DNA of 22,688 bases from the IMG/VR virus record IMGVR_UViG_3300030118_006385, positions 1 through 22,688 of that record; one strand, given 5' to 3'. A program made the translations under genes and the position numbers. Below the pieces are notes generated by a model that worked only from the letters and a program-made list of their open reading frames with translations, had not been told where the DNA came from and searched no databases. Position 1 is the first letter of the stretch, and each line of letters opens with the position of its first letter. Below are positions 1 through 5,606 of the stretch, piece after piece. The DNA is from a virus.

Positions 1-163
1 TAAAACAAACTGACTTTGTGTGTAATGTACTATGTCCTGATATGTAAGAGAACCTAAAACCTCAGCATTTCTGCAACCCTAAAAATATGTGGCGTATTTT
101 ATAAGCTTTGTCTAGTAATTATATAGGTGTACAAGGCTATTTTTTTTTATGCCACAATTTTCT

Positions 164-171
164 TATCTTTG
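164..171 (+). promoter_or_regulatory. Bacteroidota-type -7 promoter element (TATCTTTG)
   Basis: TATCTTTG matches the Bacteroidota primary-sigma -7 consensus TAnnTTTG exactly and faces groEL. No clear TTG/TTTG box is visible at the -33 position. It is the only exact match on either strand in the gene-free leader. It would start the groEL-groES-HTH operon with a leader of about 370 nt. Confidence 0.45.
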
Positions 172-218
172 TTTTTGTATTTCATATTGAGATATTTTAA
201 TTTGTTAGTTAGTTTGAT

Positions 219-287
219 AACCAGGCTAGTATGATTGTAATTTTTTTCTATCAATTGGTTTGTTTAATTTGTTTCACTAGTCTGGTT
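219..287 (+). repeat. Imperfect inverted repeat / possible RNA stem-loop
   Basis: The arm at 219-230 (AACCAGGCTAGT) pairs with the arm at 276-287 (ACTAGTCTGGTT). All 12 positions pair, with one G-U wobble if transcribed. The loop is 45 nt and T-rich. It lies about 50 nt downstream of the 164-171 promoter element, so it would be inside the groEL leader RNA. It is not followed by a U-tract at the right distance for an intrinsic terminator. It could be a leader structure, a protein-binding site or an origin element. Confidence 0.45.
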
Positions 288-414
288 TCTTTAAAATTTA
301 ACGGTTGCACAATCTCCGCACACATATAATTAGTCATAACAAGAGGAACAGCAGTGCTTTTGGGGGTTGTGCTTCTTTTTTATGCACGAAGTATCGCACA
401 CTGAAGAGGTTTGC

Positions 415-427
415 TATACACTGTATA
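415..427. repeat. Small palindrome TATACA-C-TGTATA
   Basis: A perfect 6-bp inverted repeat with a 1-bp centre lies about 120 bp upstream of groEL. Its form resembles a small dimeric operator, but in such AT-rich DNA a chance occurrence is plausible. Confidence 0.2.
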
Positions 428-547
428 AATACTAGTATATACATAGTTAAGATATACTACAGAGTTATTATATTGCTATTATATAATATATATATATAAT
501 ATATACAAAATAATAAAATGATACATTTAATTTAAATTTAATTTGCA

Positions 548-2143
548 ATGATAGAAAAAAACGTCACTTTTAATGACGATGCCTGGACTAAAATAAAAAG
601 CGGTGTAACCCTTCTAAATAGGGCTGTAGGATCCACATTAGGACCTAACGGTAAAACAGTTATCCTAGAGGACGCGCAAGGGAATCCACACGTTACAAAA
701 GACGGTATAACGGTTGCGGAGAGTTTACTCCTTCCAGATCCGATAGAAAACCTGGCGATGAGTACAGTTAGGCAGGCTAGTAAAAAAACAGCGCTTCGCG
801 CTGGAGATGGCACTACCTCCTCGATTGTAGTTAGCAACGCAATAGTCGCTTTGACTTCTCGAAATAGAATTGGCAATGTTCACCTTTTCAAAAAGGGAAT
901 GTATGATGCAAAAGATTATGTTGTGAGTGTTTTGAAAAAAACCAGCAAAAAACTAAATAAAAAAGATTTACTATCTGTAGCTTCGATATCGGCAAACAAT
1001 GACGAAAGTATAGGGAAGTTAATTGCCGAGGCGTATGAGAAGGTGGGAAAAGATGGAGTTGTTGCAGTAGAGCAATCATACAACGAGAAGAGCTACGTCA
1101 CAATAAAAGAAGGAACAAAAATAGATCGGGGATGGGCGACACACCACCTAGTCACGGATTTGAATAAACGTGAATTCGTTGCTCAGTCCCCATTTATTTT
1201 TATATGTTCAACACAAATACAAAGCGCACAACAAATACTACCAATACTACAACACTGTGCTGAAACTTCAAAGCAAATAATTATCGTATCGGATACTTCT
1301 GAAGAGTTTCTTGCTACAATGATATTAAATAACAACAAGGGAAGATTCAAAGCTTGTGTCATAAGACCACCAGGGATTGGATATAAGCGTGATGAATTAT
1401 TAGAAGATCTAGCCCTTATGACTGGATCAAAAGTTTTTTCAGAAGCTCAAGGTAATGATTTTGGTCAAATAGATACTAGCTATCTAGGAATGGCAGATAA
1501 GGTTGTGGTTTCTGAAGGAGAGACTGTTTTATTTACAAAACCAAAAGAAGAGGGCAAAATAAAAAAATTAAAGAAGCATATCGAAGATTTACTTTCTGAC
1601 GAAAGTGAGGCGGACAATGAGTGGCATTTAAGAGATAGACTTTCAAAACTAACTGGTGGTGTAGCTACAGTTCATGTAGGTGCATCTACAGAAGTAGAAA
1701 TGAAAGAAAAAATGGATAGGGTAGATGATGCAATAAATGCTACTCGTGCTGCTTTGAAGATGGGAGTAGTTCCTGGTGGTGGGGCAACTTTGCTTCACAT
1801 AGCCAAAGATATGAGATTACACATTCAAGATTCAAAACATCATGAAATGCATCCGTCATACATTGAGGCTTGGGATATTTTGATAAAAGCTCTGGCTGCT
1901 CCACTAACAACAATCCTATATAATACTGGCATAACTGATAAAAAGTTTACAGAAGTAACAAAGTCTATGATGCAAGAAACTTACAAAATAGGATACAATG
2001 CATTATCAGGAGAGCTAGTCGACATGTATAAAGAAAAAATATTAGATCCAACAGCTGTAACTATAAATGTTGTTGAAAACGCAGTCAGTGTAGCTTGTGA
2101 ACTTATAACCACCGACTGTGTTGTAACAAATGTTAGGGCATGA
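548..2143 (+). CDS. groEL: Phage-encoded GroEL-type chaperonin (Cpn60)
   Basis: This is a 531-aa group I chaperonin, which folds client proteins by ATP-driven cycling with GroES in the cytoplasm. Visible family blocks are TLGPNGKTV (30-38), VTKDGITVA (49-57), GDGTT (86-90) and DDAINATRAALKMGVVPGGG (393-412). The catalytic aspartates of E. coli GroEL (D52, D87, D398) correspond to D52, D87 and D394, so ATPase activity should be intact. The C-terminus ends in VVTNVRA and lacks the GGM-repeat tail that normally projects into the folding cavity. By eye, apical substrate-binding aromatics differ: E. coli Y199, Y203 and F204 align with W196, H200 and L201, suggesting altered client choice. It overlaps groES by 4 bp (ATGA), so translation is probably coupled. 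Chaperonins are known in some large and marine phages. They are thought to assist capsid or tail folding; which phage client is served here is inference. Confidence 0.96.
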   Translation: MIEKNVTFNDDAWTKIKSGVTLLNRAVGSTLGPNGKTVILEDAQGNPHVTKDGITVAESLLLPDPIENLAMSTVRQASKKTALRAGDGTTSSIVVSNAIVALTSRNRIGNVHLFKKGMYDAKDYVVSVLKKTSKKLNKKDLLSVASISANNDESIGKLIAEAYEKVGKDGVVAVEQSYNEKSYVTIKEGTKIDRGWATHHLVTDLNKREFVAQSPFIFICSTQIQSAQQILPILQHCAETSKQIIIVSDTSEEFLATMILNNNKGRFKACVIRPPGIGYKRDELLEDLALMTGSKVFSEAQGNDFGQIDTSYLGMADKVVVSEGETVLFTKPKEEGKIKKLKKHIEDLLSDESEADNEWHLRDRLSKLTGGVATVHVGASTEVEMKEKMDRVDDAINATRAALKMGVVPGGGATLLHIAKDMRLHIQDSKHHEMHPSYIEAWDILIKALAAPLTTILYNTGITDKKFTEVTKSMMQETYKIGYNALSGELVDMYKEKILDPTAVTINVVENAVSVACELITTDCVVTNVRA

Positions 2144-2394
2144 AAGCACTAGGAGAATATATAGTGGTTACTCCAGAAAAAGCTGAGATAGAGTCTGGTG
2201 GTGTAATACTTTCTAGTAAAACTGATAAAAATGTTCGCTACGTGAAAGGTGTAGTCGAGTCAGTCGGGGGGAAGGTAAAGGAGGTTAGCCCAGGAGACAT
2301 TGTTTACTATGATAAAATGGCTTCATCAGAAATGAGAGTAGCAGGTGAAATAAAGCTAGTTTTACTCGAAAACGGCATTGTTGTTAAGGAGTAA
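2140..2394 (+). CDS. groES: Phage-encoded GroES-type co-chaperonin (Cpn10)
   Basis: An 84-aa co-chaperonin, shorter than the usual ~95 aa, which caps the GroEL ring as a heptamer. The mobile-loop contact segment GGVIL (20-24) corresponds to GGIVL of E. coli GroES, whose IVL tripeptide binds the GroEL apical domain. The barrel signature follows: a GxVxxVG segment (37-43), then PGDIVYYDK (51-59) and a GEIKLVLLENGIVV end (69-82). It starts at the ATG that overlaps the groEL stop by 4 bp, and its stop TAA overlaps the next start (TAATG). A cognate GroEL/GroES pair preserved side by side implies that the phage pair works as a unit rather than relying only on host GroES. Confidence 0.93.
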   Translation: MKALGEYIVVTPEKAEIESGGVILSSKTDKNVRYVKGVVESVGGKVKEVSPGDIVYYDKMASSEMRVAGEIKLVLLENGIVVKE

Positions 2395-3119
2395 TGTACA
2401 TCCCACTCTTCGAATATGAAGAAGACAGGATTATTATGGAATCTTGTTTTAAGTTTCATGGTAAAAAATATTTGTTTTTTCCTGAAGGGGTAGAGTTTTA
2501 CAGCCTTTACAGAACGACCAGAAAAATAAACTCCATACAAGAAGTAGAGTATGTGGCGGAAAAATTGAGGTGGTTAAATCCAAATATCGAATACTCTGCT
2601 TTTGTACGCCACATGAAGCAAATGACAGATAGATCTAATGGTCATGTAATTAGAACTTACAGCGAAAGGAAGATAGAAGTTATTTGTGAAGAAATTTGGG
2701 ATAAAACTTTAACAAAACCATATTGTAGAAGAAAAAGAAAAGTTATATTTAATCCATCAAAAATGCTTGAATTACAAGAAAAAAGAAAAATCGTGCAGAA
2801 GTTAATTCATCCAAAAATTAGTTTTGATTCAGCTGATGTTTGGAGGGCCTGCAATCAAATCCAAGGTAAGATTACTATGAAGAAGATCGGAGAAGTCCTT
2901 GGGTGTAGCGCACCTACTGTGCGCAGAAGTTTCGATGATGCGATGTTGTTAAATGTTAAACTTCGAAACAGAGAGATAAAAAGAGAGTCAGAGCTTCTCA
3001 AGTGCAAGCATGCTGTGGCTGAGATAAAAGACGCAGGCCTACCTGTTACAATGAGGGAACTTAAAAGCAGGGTCTCCGTAAGAGATTACGATGTTTTAAA
3101 AAGGGCAGTCAGTCTTTGA
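2394..3119 (+). CDS. Putative DNA-binding protein with two helix-turn-helix-like segments
   Basis: A 241-aa protein I cannot assign to a named family. The N-terminal part (1-140) is rich in aromatic and basic residues, with a very basic stretch around 111-117. The C-terminal part contains a helix-turn-helix-like segment, ITMKKIGEVLGCSAPTVRRS (160-179), the pattern of a short helix, turn and recognition helix. A second similar segment is VTMRELKSRVSVRDYDVLKR (218-237). This suggests sequence-specific DNA binding, for example transcription control or replication initiation. It is the third gene of the groEL operon, translationally coupled by a 1-bp overlap, and its 3' end overlaps the convergent minus-strand gene by 11 bp. 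Function beyond DNA binding is not visible. Confidence 0.75.
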   Translation: MYIPLFEYEEDRIIMESCFKFHGKKYLFFPEGVEFYSLYRTTRKINSIQEVEYVAEKLRWLNPNIEYSAFVRHMKQMTDRSNGHVIRTYSERKIEVICEEIWDKTLTKPYCRRKRKVIFNPSKMLELQEKRKIVQKLIHPKISFDSADVWRACNQIQGKITMKKIGEVLGCSAPTVRRSFDDAMLLNVKLRNREIKRESELLKCKHAVAEIKDAGLPVTMRELKSRVSVRDYDVLKRAVSL

Positions 3120-3597
3120 TTTTCTGATTCATTTTTTTTATCGCTATCCTGTAAACCCTGTCAGTGTAAGAATCACCCTTCATGACGGGGTTTATTCTTG
3201 GGTTTTCAGATATTTTTTCTTCAAGCAAAAGCCTTTTGTATACTAGGTTGCAAATCCTTGAAGATGTTATAGATAATTCGTATATAGCTTTTCTGTTTGC
3301 AACTTCGTTTTTTTTCCTCCACACATTGATATAACCTTTTTGTTTTAGTTTCCAAAACCTATTTCTATCCCAGTGCATTATATTTGCATATTCTTTGAAG
3401 GCTTCCATATCAAACTTACCCTCATCATATAAATACAAAAGCATTTCTAAATCTGGTTCTGACAGTTCGTATTTTCTTTTTATGTAATACTTAACTATCC
3501 TCCAGTATTTTAAAAAATTGTATTTACGTTCTTTTTCGTATGATATATTATACTTGTCAGAATTTTTTCTACGTTTTATTTTTGTAGCTTTTCTCAA
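3109..3597 (-). CDS. Leftward winged-helix-like protein, possible transcription switch
   Basis: This 162-aa basic protein is the only leftward gene in the window. Residues 45-125 have the helix-helix-wing plan of MarR-like winged-helix domains: helices around LSEPDLEMLLYLYDEG (45-60), a recognition-like stretch to WKLKQKGYINVWRKK (82-96), and a beta-wing ending in YELSITSSRICNLVYKRLL (106-124). Gene identity and function are inferred from this pattern only. The start is a TTG at 3597-3595, because an in-frame TAG precedes it and the first ATG lies about 50 codons inside. A TAnnTTTG element (3623-3616 on the minus strand) sits 18 bp upstream, supporting that start. Its position between the early-looking operon and the late block fits a regulator. 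Confidence 0.75.
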   Translation of the reverse strand: MRKATKIKRRKNSDKYNISYEKERKYNFLKYWRIVKYYIKRKYELSEPDLEMLLYLYDEGKFDMEAFKEYANIMHWDRNRFWKLKQKGYINVWRKKNEVANRKAIYELSITSSRICNLVYKRLLLEEKISENPRINPVMKGDSYTDRVYRIAIKKMNQKIKD

Positions 3598-3615
3598 CTA
3601 TATTAAATTTAAAAT

Positions 3616-3623
3616 CAAAAATA
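3616..3623 (-). promoter_or_regulatory. Leftward -7 promoter element (TATTTTTG)
   Basis: Read on the minus strand, this is TATTTTTG, an exact TAnnTTTG match 18 bp before the TTG start of the leftward winged-helix gene. It faces away from the rightward element at 3642-3649, so the 56-bp gap is a compact divergent promoter region. No -33 box is obvious. Confidence 0.5.
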
Positions 3624-3637
3624 ACGAACTTTTTTTA

Positions 3638-3649
3638 TTTGTATATTTG
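3638..3649 (+). promoter_or_regulatory. Rightward late promoter element (TTTG-TATATTTG)
   Basis: TATATTTG (3642-3649) is an exact Bacteroidota -7 match, directly preceded by another TTTG (3638-3641) and by CGAACTT further up. The same arrangement recurs at 6962-6974 and 12893-12904. The ATG at 3654 is only 4 nt past the element. With the usual start site a few nucleotides downstream of TAnnTTTG, the mRNA would be leaderless or nearly so. Confidence 0.55.
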
Positions 3650-3653
3650 TGAC

Positions 3654-3953
3654 ATGGCTAAGAGAGTAGATAAATCCAAGATGAAATGTAATTCACCTCG
3701 ACCAAGCACAAGGCCAGGAAAGAAAAGAATGGTCAAGGCTTGTTCAGGAGGAGAGGAAAAAATAATTCATTACGGAGCCAAAGGATATGGACACAACTAC
3801 TCTGCAGCAGCGAGAAAGTCTTTCAAGGCTAGACATAATTGTTCTTCAGCAACAAACAAGTTGACTGCAAGATATTGGGCTTGTAAAAATTTATGGGCAG
3901 GAAAGGGAGGTTCTACAAAATCATCTCCCAAGTCAAGACAAGGTAAATATTAA
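3654..3953 (+). CDS. Small basic Cys-containing conserved phage protein
   Basis: A 99-aa Lys/Arg-rich protein with four cysteines (C12, C30, C63, C77) and the segments GAKGYGHNYSAAARKSFKAR (41-60) and KLTARYWACKNLW (69-81). From memory, this pattern recurs in small proteins of marine and cyanobacterial phages near structural genes; its function is not known to me. The spaced cysteines and strong positive charge suggest a small metal-bound or nucleic-acid-associated protein, possibly a minor virion component. ATG 3654 is chosen over the TTG five codons upstream because the TTG lies inside the promoter element. It is the first gene of the late rightward transcript. Confidence 0.8.
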   Translation: MAKRVDKSKMKCNSPRPSTRPGKKRMVKACSGGEEKIIHYGAKGYGHNYSAAARKSFKARHNCSSATNKLTARYWACKNLWAGKGGSTKSSPKSRQGKY

Positions 3954-3956
3954 ACT

Positions 3957-4073
3957 ATGAAAAAATTAACACCAGGGCAAAAAAAAATAGCAAGAGTAGC
4001 GATACCTTATGATAAAATAACATCTGCAGATTTTGCAGCTCTTAGGAAAAGTAACAGAAAAAAGAAAAAATAA
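3957..4073 (+). CDS. 38-aa basic conserved phage peptide
   Basis: This short gene encodes a peptide beginning MKKLTPGQKKIARVAIPYDK and ending in a Lys-rich tail, with ITSADFAALRK at 21-31. The pattern of a Lys-rich N-terminus, an IARVAxPxDKIT segment and DFxALR resembles tiny proteins I recall from many marine phages, of unknown role. It starts 3 nt after the upstream stop and ends 4 nt before the next ATG. That spacing, together with its predicted-helical sequence, supports it as a real gene despite its size. Confidence 0.7.
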   Translation: MKKLTPGQKKIARVAIPYDKITSADFAALRKSNRKKKK

Positions 4074-4077
4074 TAAA

Positions 4078-4254
4078 ATGTCAAATCTATTTAAAAACCA
4101 CAAAGGTCTTGGAGATACGGTCGAGGCATTTACAACAGCGACAGGAATCAAAGCTATTGTAAAAGCTGGATCAAAAGCTTTCAACAAACCTTGTGGGTGT
4201 GATGAAAGAAAAAAAACTTTAAACGATTTATTTCCTTATGGCAACAAAAAGTAA
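4078..4254 (+). CDS. 58-aa conserved protein with CGC motif
   Basis: The 58-aa product has the segments HKGLGDTVEAFTTATGIKAI (8-27) and CGCDERKKTLNDLFPYG (39-55). The combination GLGDTxExxTxATGI followed by CGCxxRKxxLNxxFPY is a recognisable pattern in small proteins of marine and other Bacteroidota phages. Its function is not known. The two close cysteines could bind a metal or join subunits. ATG 4078 is preferred over upstream alternative starts because it is the first ATG after the preceding stop and gives the length seen in similar proteins. It overlaps the next gene by 17 bp. Confidence 0.78.
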   Translation: MSNLFKNHKGLGDTVEAFTTATGIKAIVKAGSKAFNKPCGCDERKKTLNDLFPYGNKK

Positions 4255-4405
4255 AACAAAAGCGAAAAGAGGCAACAAGATATGTCCTGCAGGAATAGCT
4301 TGGGCTAAAAGAACATTTGACAGATATCCTTCTGCTTACGCTAATATGGCAGCAAGTAAGTATTGTAAGGATCCTAATTATGCAAAAAAATCTAAAAAGA
4401 AATGA
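4238..4405 (+). CDS. 55-aa basic conserved phage protein
   Basis: A 55-aa Lys-rich protein with the core GNKICPAGIAWAKRTFDRYP (12-31) followed by SAYANMAASKYCKDPNYAK (32-50) and a KKSKKK tail. I recognise the core from small uncharacterised proteins in marine phage genomes. The pattern is a compact helical domain with two cysteines (C16, C43). It overlaps the upstream gene by 17 bp and the downstream gene by 4 bp (ATGA), typical of coupled translation. No catalytic motif is visible. A role in the virion or in DNA condensation is speculation based on charge and location. Confidence 0.75.
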   Translation: MATKSKTKAKRGNKICPAGIAWAKRTFDRYPSAYANMAASKYCKDPNYAKKSKKK

Positions 4406-4551
4406 AAGTAAAAGCACCGAAAGGATACCATTGGATGAAATCAGGTAAATCGGCTCCAAAGCTTATGAAAAACCCAGCAGGTGGGTACAAGCCTCATACA
4501 GGAGCAAGTTTAACTTTTAACTTCCAGGTTCAAAAACTACATAAAAAATAA
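4402..4551 (+). CDS. 49-aa basic conserved phage protein
   Basis: This 49-aa product has a KGYHWMKSGKSAPKLMKNPA core (7-26) and a GASLTFNFQVQKLHKK end (34-49). Similar short proteins with the HWMKSG...LMK...GAS...F.VQ pattern occur in marine phages, without known function as far as I can recall. The predicted beta-rich C-terminal half differs from the helical neighbours. It starts by a 4-bp ATGA overlap and ends 4 nt before the next gene. Confidence 0.72.
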   Translation: MKVKAPKGYHWMKSGKSAPKLMKNPAGGYKPHTGASLTFNFQVQKLHKK

Positions 4552-4555
4552 ACAC

Positions 4556-5011
4556 ATGCAACTCCCCAAAAATGGCGTGGCCAAAGACATTCGTTCATAC
4601 GTAGGATCATTATTTATCTTCTTGTTTGTTATAGGAATTATAATTACTTTATTGCAATTTCCTGTACTTGATTCAAACAAAGAAGTTGTAATGATGCTCA
4701 TCGGAACAATATCAGCGTCCATACCAATAATTATATCAAGTATTACTGGAACCAAACCAGATGATGTAAATGCCTTGAAGGGTGAGATAGATAAAAAGAA
4801 TCATCAGATTGATTTACTTGTTGCTGCAAAAGACAGGTTAGAAGATATGGTAATACAATTACAAAAACAAATGCTTGATAACCAAGATGATGTAATGGAC
4901 AAGATAATCCTCAAAGCTGCATTAGACTATGATGATAGAGCTCAAGCAAAGGCTATCATGAAAAAATGTAAATGTGGTAAAAACGAATGTAAATGTGAAG
5001 GAGAATCATAA
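4556..5011 (+). CDS. Two-helix membrane protein with coiled coil and Cys-rich tail
   Basis: The 151-aa product has two hydrophobic helices (about 17-35 and 43-63), then a charged helical, coiled-coil-like region (about 72-110), then a CKCGKNECKC tail (138-147) giving C-x-C-x4-C-x-C. The layout fits an inner-membrane hairpin with a cytoplasmic coiled coil ending in a possible metal- or Fe-S-binding knot. It could be a membrane-remodelling or holin/pinholin accessory protein, but it is separated from the M15 peptidase by six small genes. The stop overlaps the next start by 1 bp (TAATG). Family unknown to me. Confidence 0.75.
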   Translation: MQLPKNGVAKDIRSYVGSLFIFLFVIGIIITLLQFPVLDSNKEVVMMLIGTISASIPIIISSITGTKPDDVNALKGEIDKKNHQIDLLVAAKDRLEDMVIQLQKQMLDNQDDVMDKIILKAALDYDDRAQAKAIMKKCKCGKNECKCEGES

Positions 5012-5250
5012 TGGGAGAACTAAAAAAATGGCGTGAACAAAAGTGGGTACGTATAGGAACAGATGGTAAAATAAAAGGACCATGTGGTACTAGTAAAAAT
5101 AAAAAAAATCCAGACCGATGTTTGCCATTAGCAAAAGCTAGAAGCTTAACGCAGGCTGAAAGAGCTGCCACCGCAAAAAGAAAAAAGAGAGCTGGAGGTA
5201 GTAAGAAACAATTTGTTTCTAACACAAAAAGTGCGAGAGTTAAATCATAA
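5011..5250 (+). CDS. 79-aa basic conserved protein (KWVRIG...GPCG...RCLP pattern)
   Basis: A 79-aa Lys/Arg-rich protein with KWVRIGTDGKIKGPCGTSKN (11-30), PDRCLPLAKA (34-43) and SLTQAERAATAKRKKRAGG (45-63). This order of motifs is known to me from small uncharacterised proteins in marine phages and some algal or giant viruses. The two cysteines (C25, C37) flank a Lys-rich turn, and the C-terminal half is a predicted basic helix. The start overlaps the upstream stop by 1 bp, with a purine-rich AAGGAG at 4998-5003. Function is unknown; nucleic-acid or virion association is a guess from charge. Confidence 0.72.
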   Translation: MGELKKWREQKWVRIGTDGKIKGPCGTSKNKKNPDRCLPLAKARSLTQAERAATAKRKKRAGGSKKQFVSNTKSARVKS

Positions 5251-5270
5251 ATAACCTAAAAACTAAAATT

Positions 5271-5357
5271 ATGTATCACGGAGGAAAAATGAACAGTAAA
5301 AAAAAGGCTAAAGGAAAAGCAAAACCTTCTATGAAGAAGAAGAAAAAGAAAAAGTAA
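5271..5357 (+). CDS. 28-aa Lys-rich peptide
   Basis: A 28-aa peptide in which half the residues are Lys, beginning MYHGGKMNSKK and ending in a run of seven lysines. An alternative start at ATG 5289 (22 aa) is preceded by GGAGG (5280-5284) at 4-nt spacing, one of the few clear Shine-Dalgarno-like sites in the window. However, that GGAGG also encodes the GG of MYHGGK, which I recall from similar tiny phage peptides. It sits in a 113-bp gap between larger genes, which supports coding. The charge suggests binding to DNA or acidic lipids. Moderate confidence that it is translated. Confidence 0.5.
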   Translation: MYHGGKMNSKKKAKGKAKPSMKKKKKKK

Positions 5358-5363
5358 ATTATT

Positions 5364-5606
5364 ATGAATTTAGGCAGAACTGCTTTATTTTACAGAAGCA
5401 ACCCGAAGGCGAGAGCCAAGAAAGCTGCTTATGATAGCGTGTTTCAGAAAAAAAAGAAACAAGTTAAAAAGCGTGTAGAGTGTAATGCCTTTAATCGTAA
5501 ATTTGGAAAAAAAGGAGACAATATGGACTGTTCTCACAAAAACGGTACTATTGTTTCAGAACACAGAAAAAAAAATAGAGCTAGAGGAGGAGCAAAAAAG
5601 AAATGA
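5364..5606 (+). CDS. 80-aa basic conserved phage protein (DxSH motif)
   Basis: The 80-aa product has YRSNPKARAKKAAYDSVF (10-27), a Lys-rich linker with VECNAFNRKFG (38-48), and NMDCSHKNGTIVSEHRKKNR (53-72). The order RTALxYRxNPKARAKKAAYD, then NxDxSHxxGxIV, then KKNRARGG is one I recall from many Bacteroidota and marine phages as a conserved protein of unknown function. The His-containing segment loosely recalls HNH-type elements, but no complete HNH motif is present, so nuclease activity is not claimed. It overlaps the CDGSH-type gene by 4 bp. Confidence 0.78.
   Translation: MNLGRTALFYRSNPKARAKKAAYDSVFQKKKKQVKKRVECNAFNRKFGKKGDNMDCSHKNGTIVSEHRKKNRARGGAKKK

Larger units (their letters stand above)
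1..547. other. Gene-free AT-rich leader upstream of groEL
   Basis: No convincing gene lies here on either strand. The only open frame of note, 305-499, starts at TTG and gives a low-complexity Ile/Tyr-rich product with no family resemblance. The stretch holds a TAnnTTTG promoter element (164-171), a 12-bp imperfect inverted repeat (219-230 with 276-287), a small palindrome (415-427) and an alternating T/A tract (about 480-506) just before groEL. If transcription starts after 171, groEL would have a leader of roughly 370 nt, far longer than any other leader in this window. That suggests a structured 5' untranslated region, an origin, or a regulatory spacer. The first 47 bases could also be the tail of an upstream gene. 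Confidence 0.6.

Noticed and set aside
1-47. Possible 3' end of an upstream gene (frame 3, ending at TAA 45-47)
   Set aside because: Only 14 codons are visible with no recognisable motif, so it cannot be told apart from chance.
340-430. tRNA- or riboswitch-like structure
   Set aside because: No acceptor/T-arm pattern (GTTCGANTC) or known riboswitch core was found; only weak short stems could be drawn.
305-499. 64-aa open frame before groEL
   Set aside because: It starts at TTG, the second half is low-complexity Ile/Tyr from an AT-rich tract, and it resembles no family. It is better explained as leader DNA.
538-876. 112-aa frame antisense to groEL
   Set aside because: groEL is conserved across this stretch, and the antisense product has no motif and no promoter.
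3119-3130. Intrinsic terminator between the convergent genes
   Set aside because: The genes overlap by 11 bp and no GC-rich stem with a T-run is present. No clear terminator could be supported anywhere in the window.
5364-5606. HNH endonuclease
   Set aside because: A DCSHKNG segment with one His resembles part of an HNH site, but the second His/Asn set and zinc-ribbon cysteines are missing.
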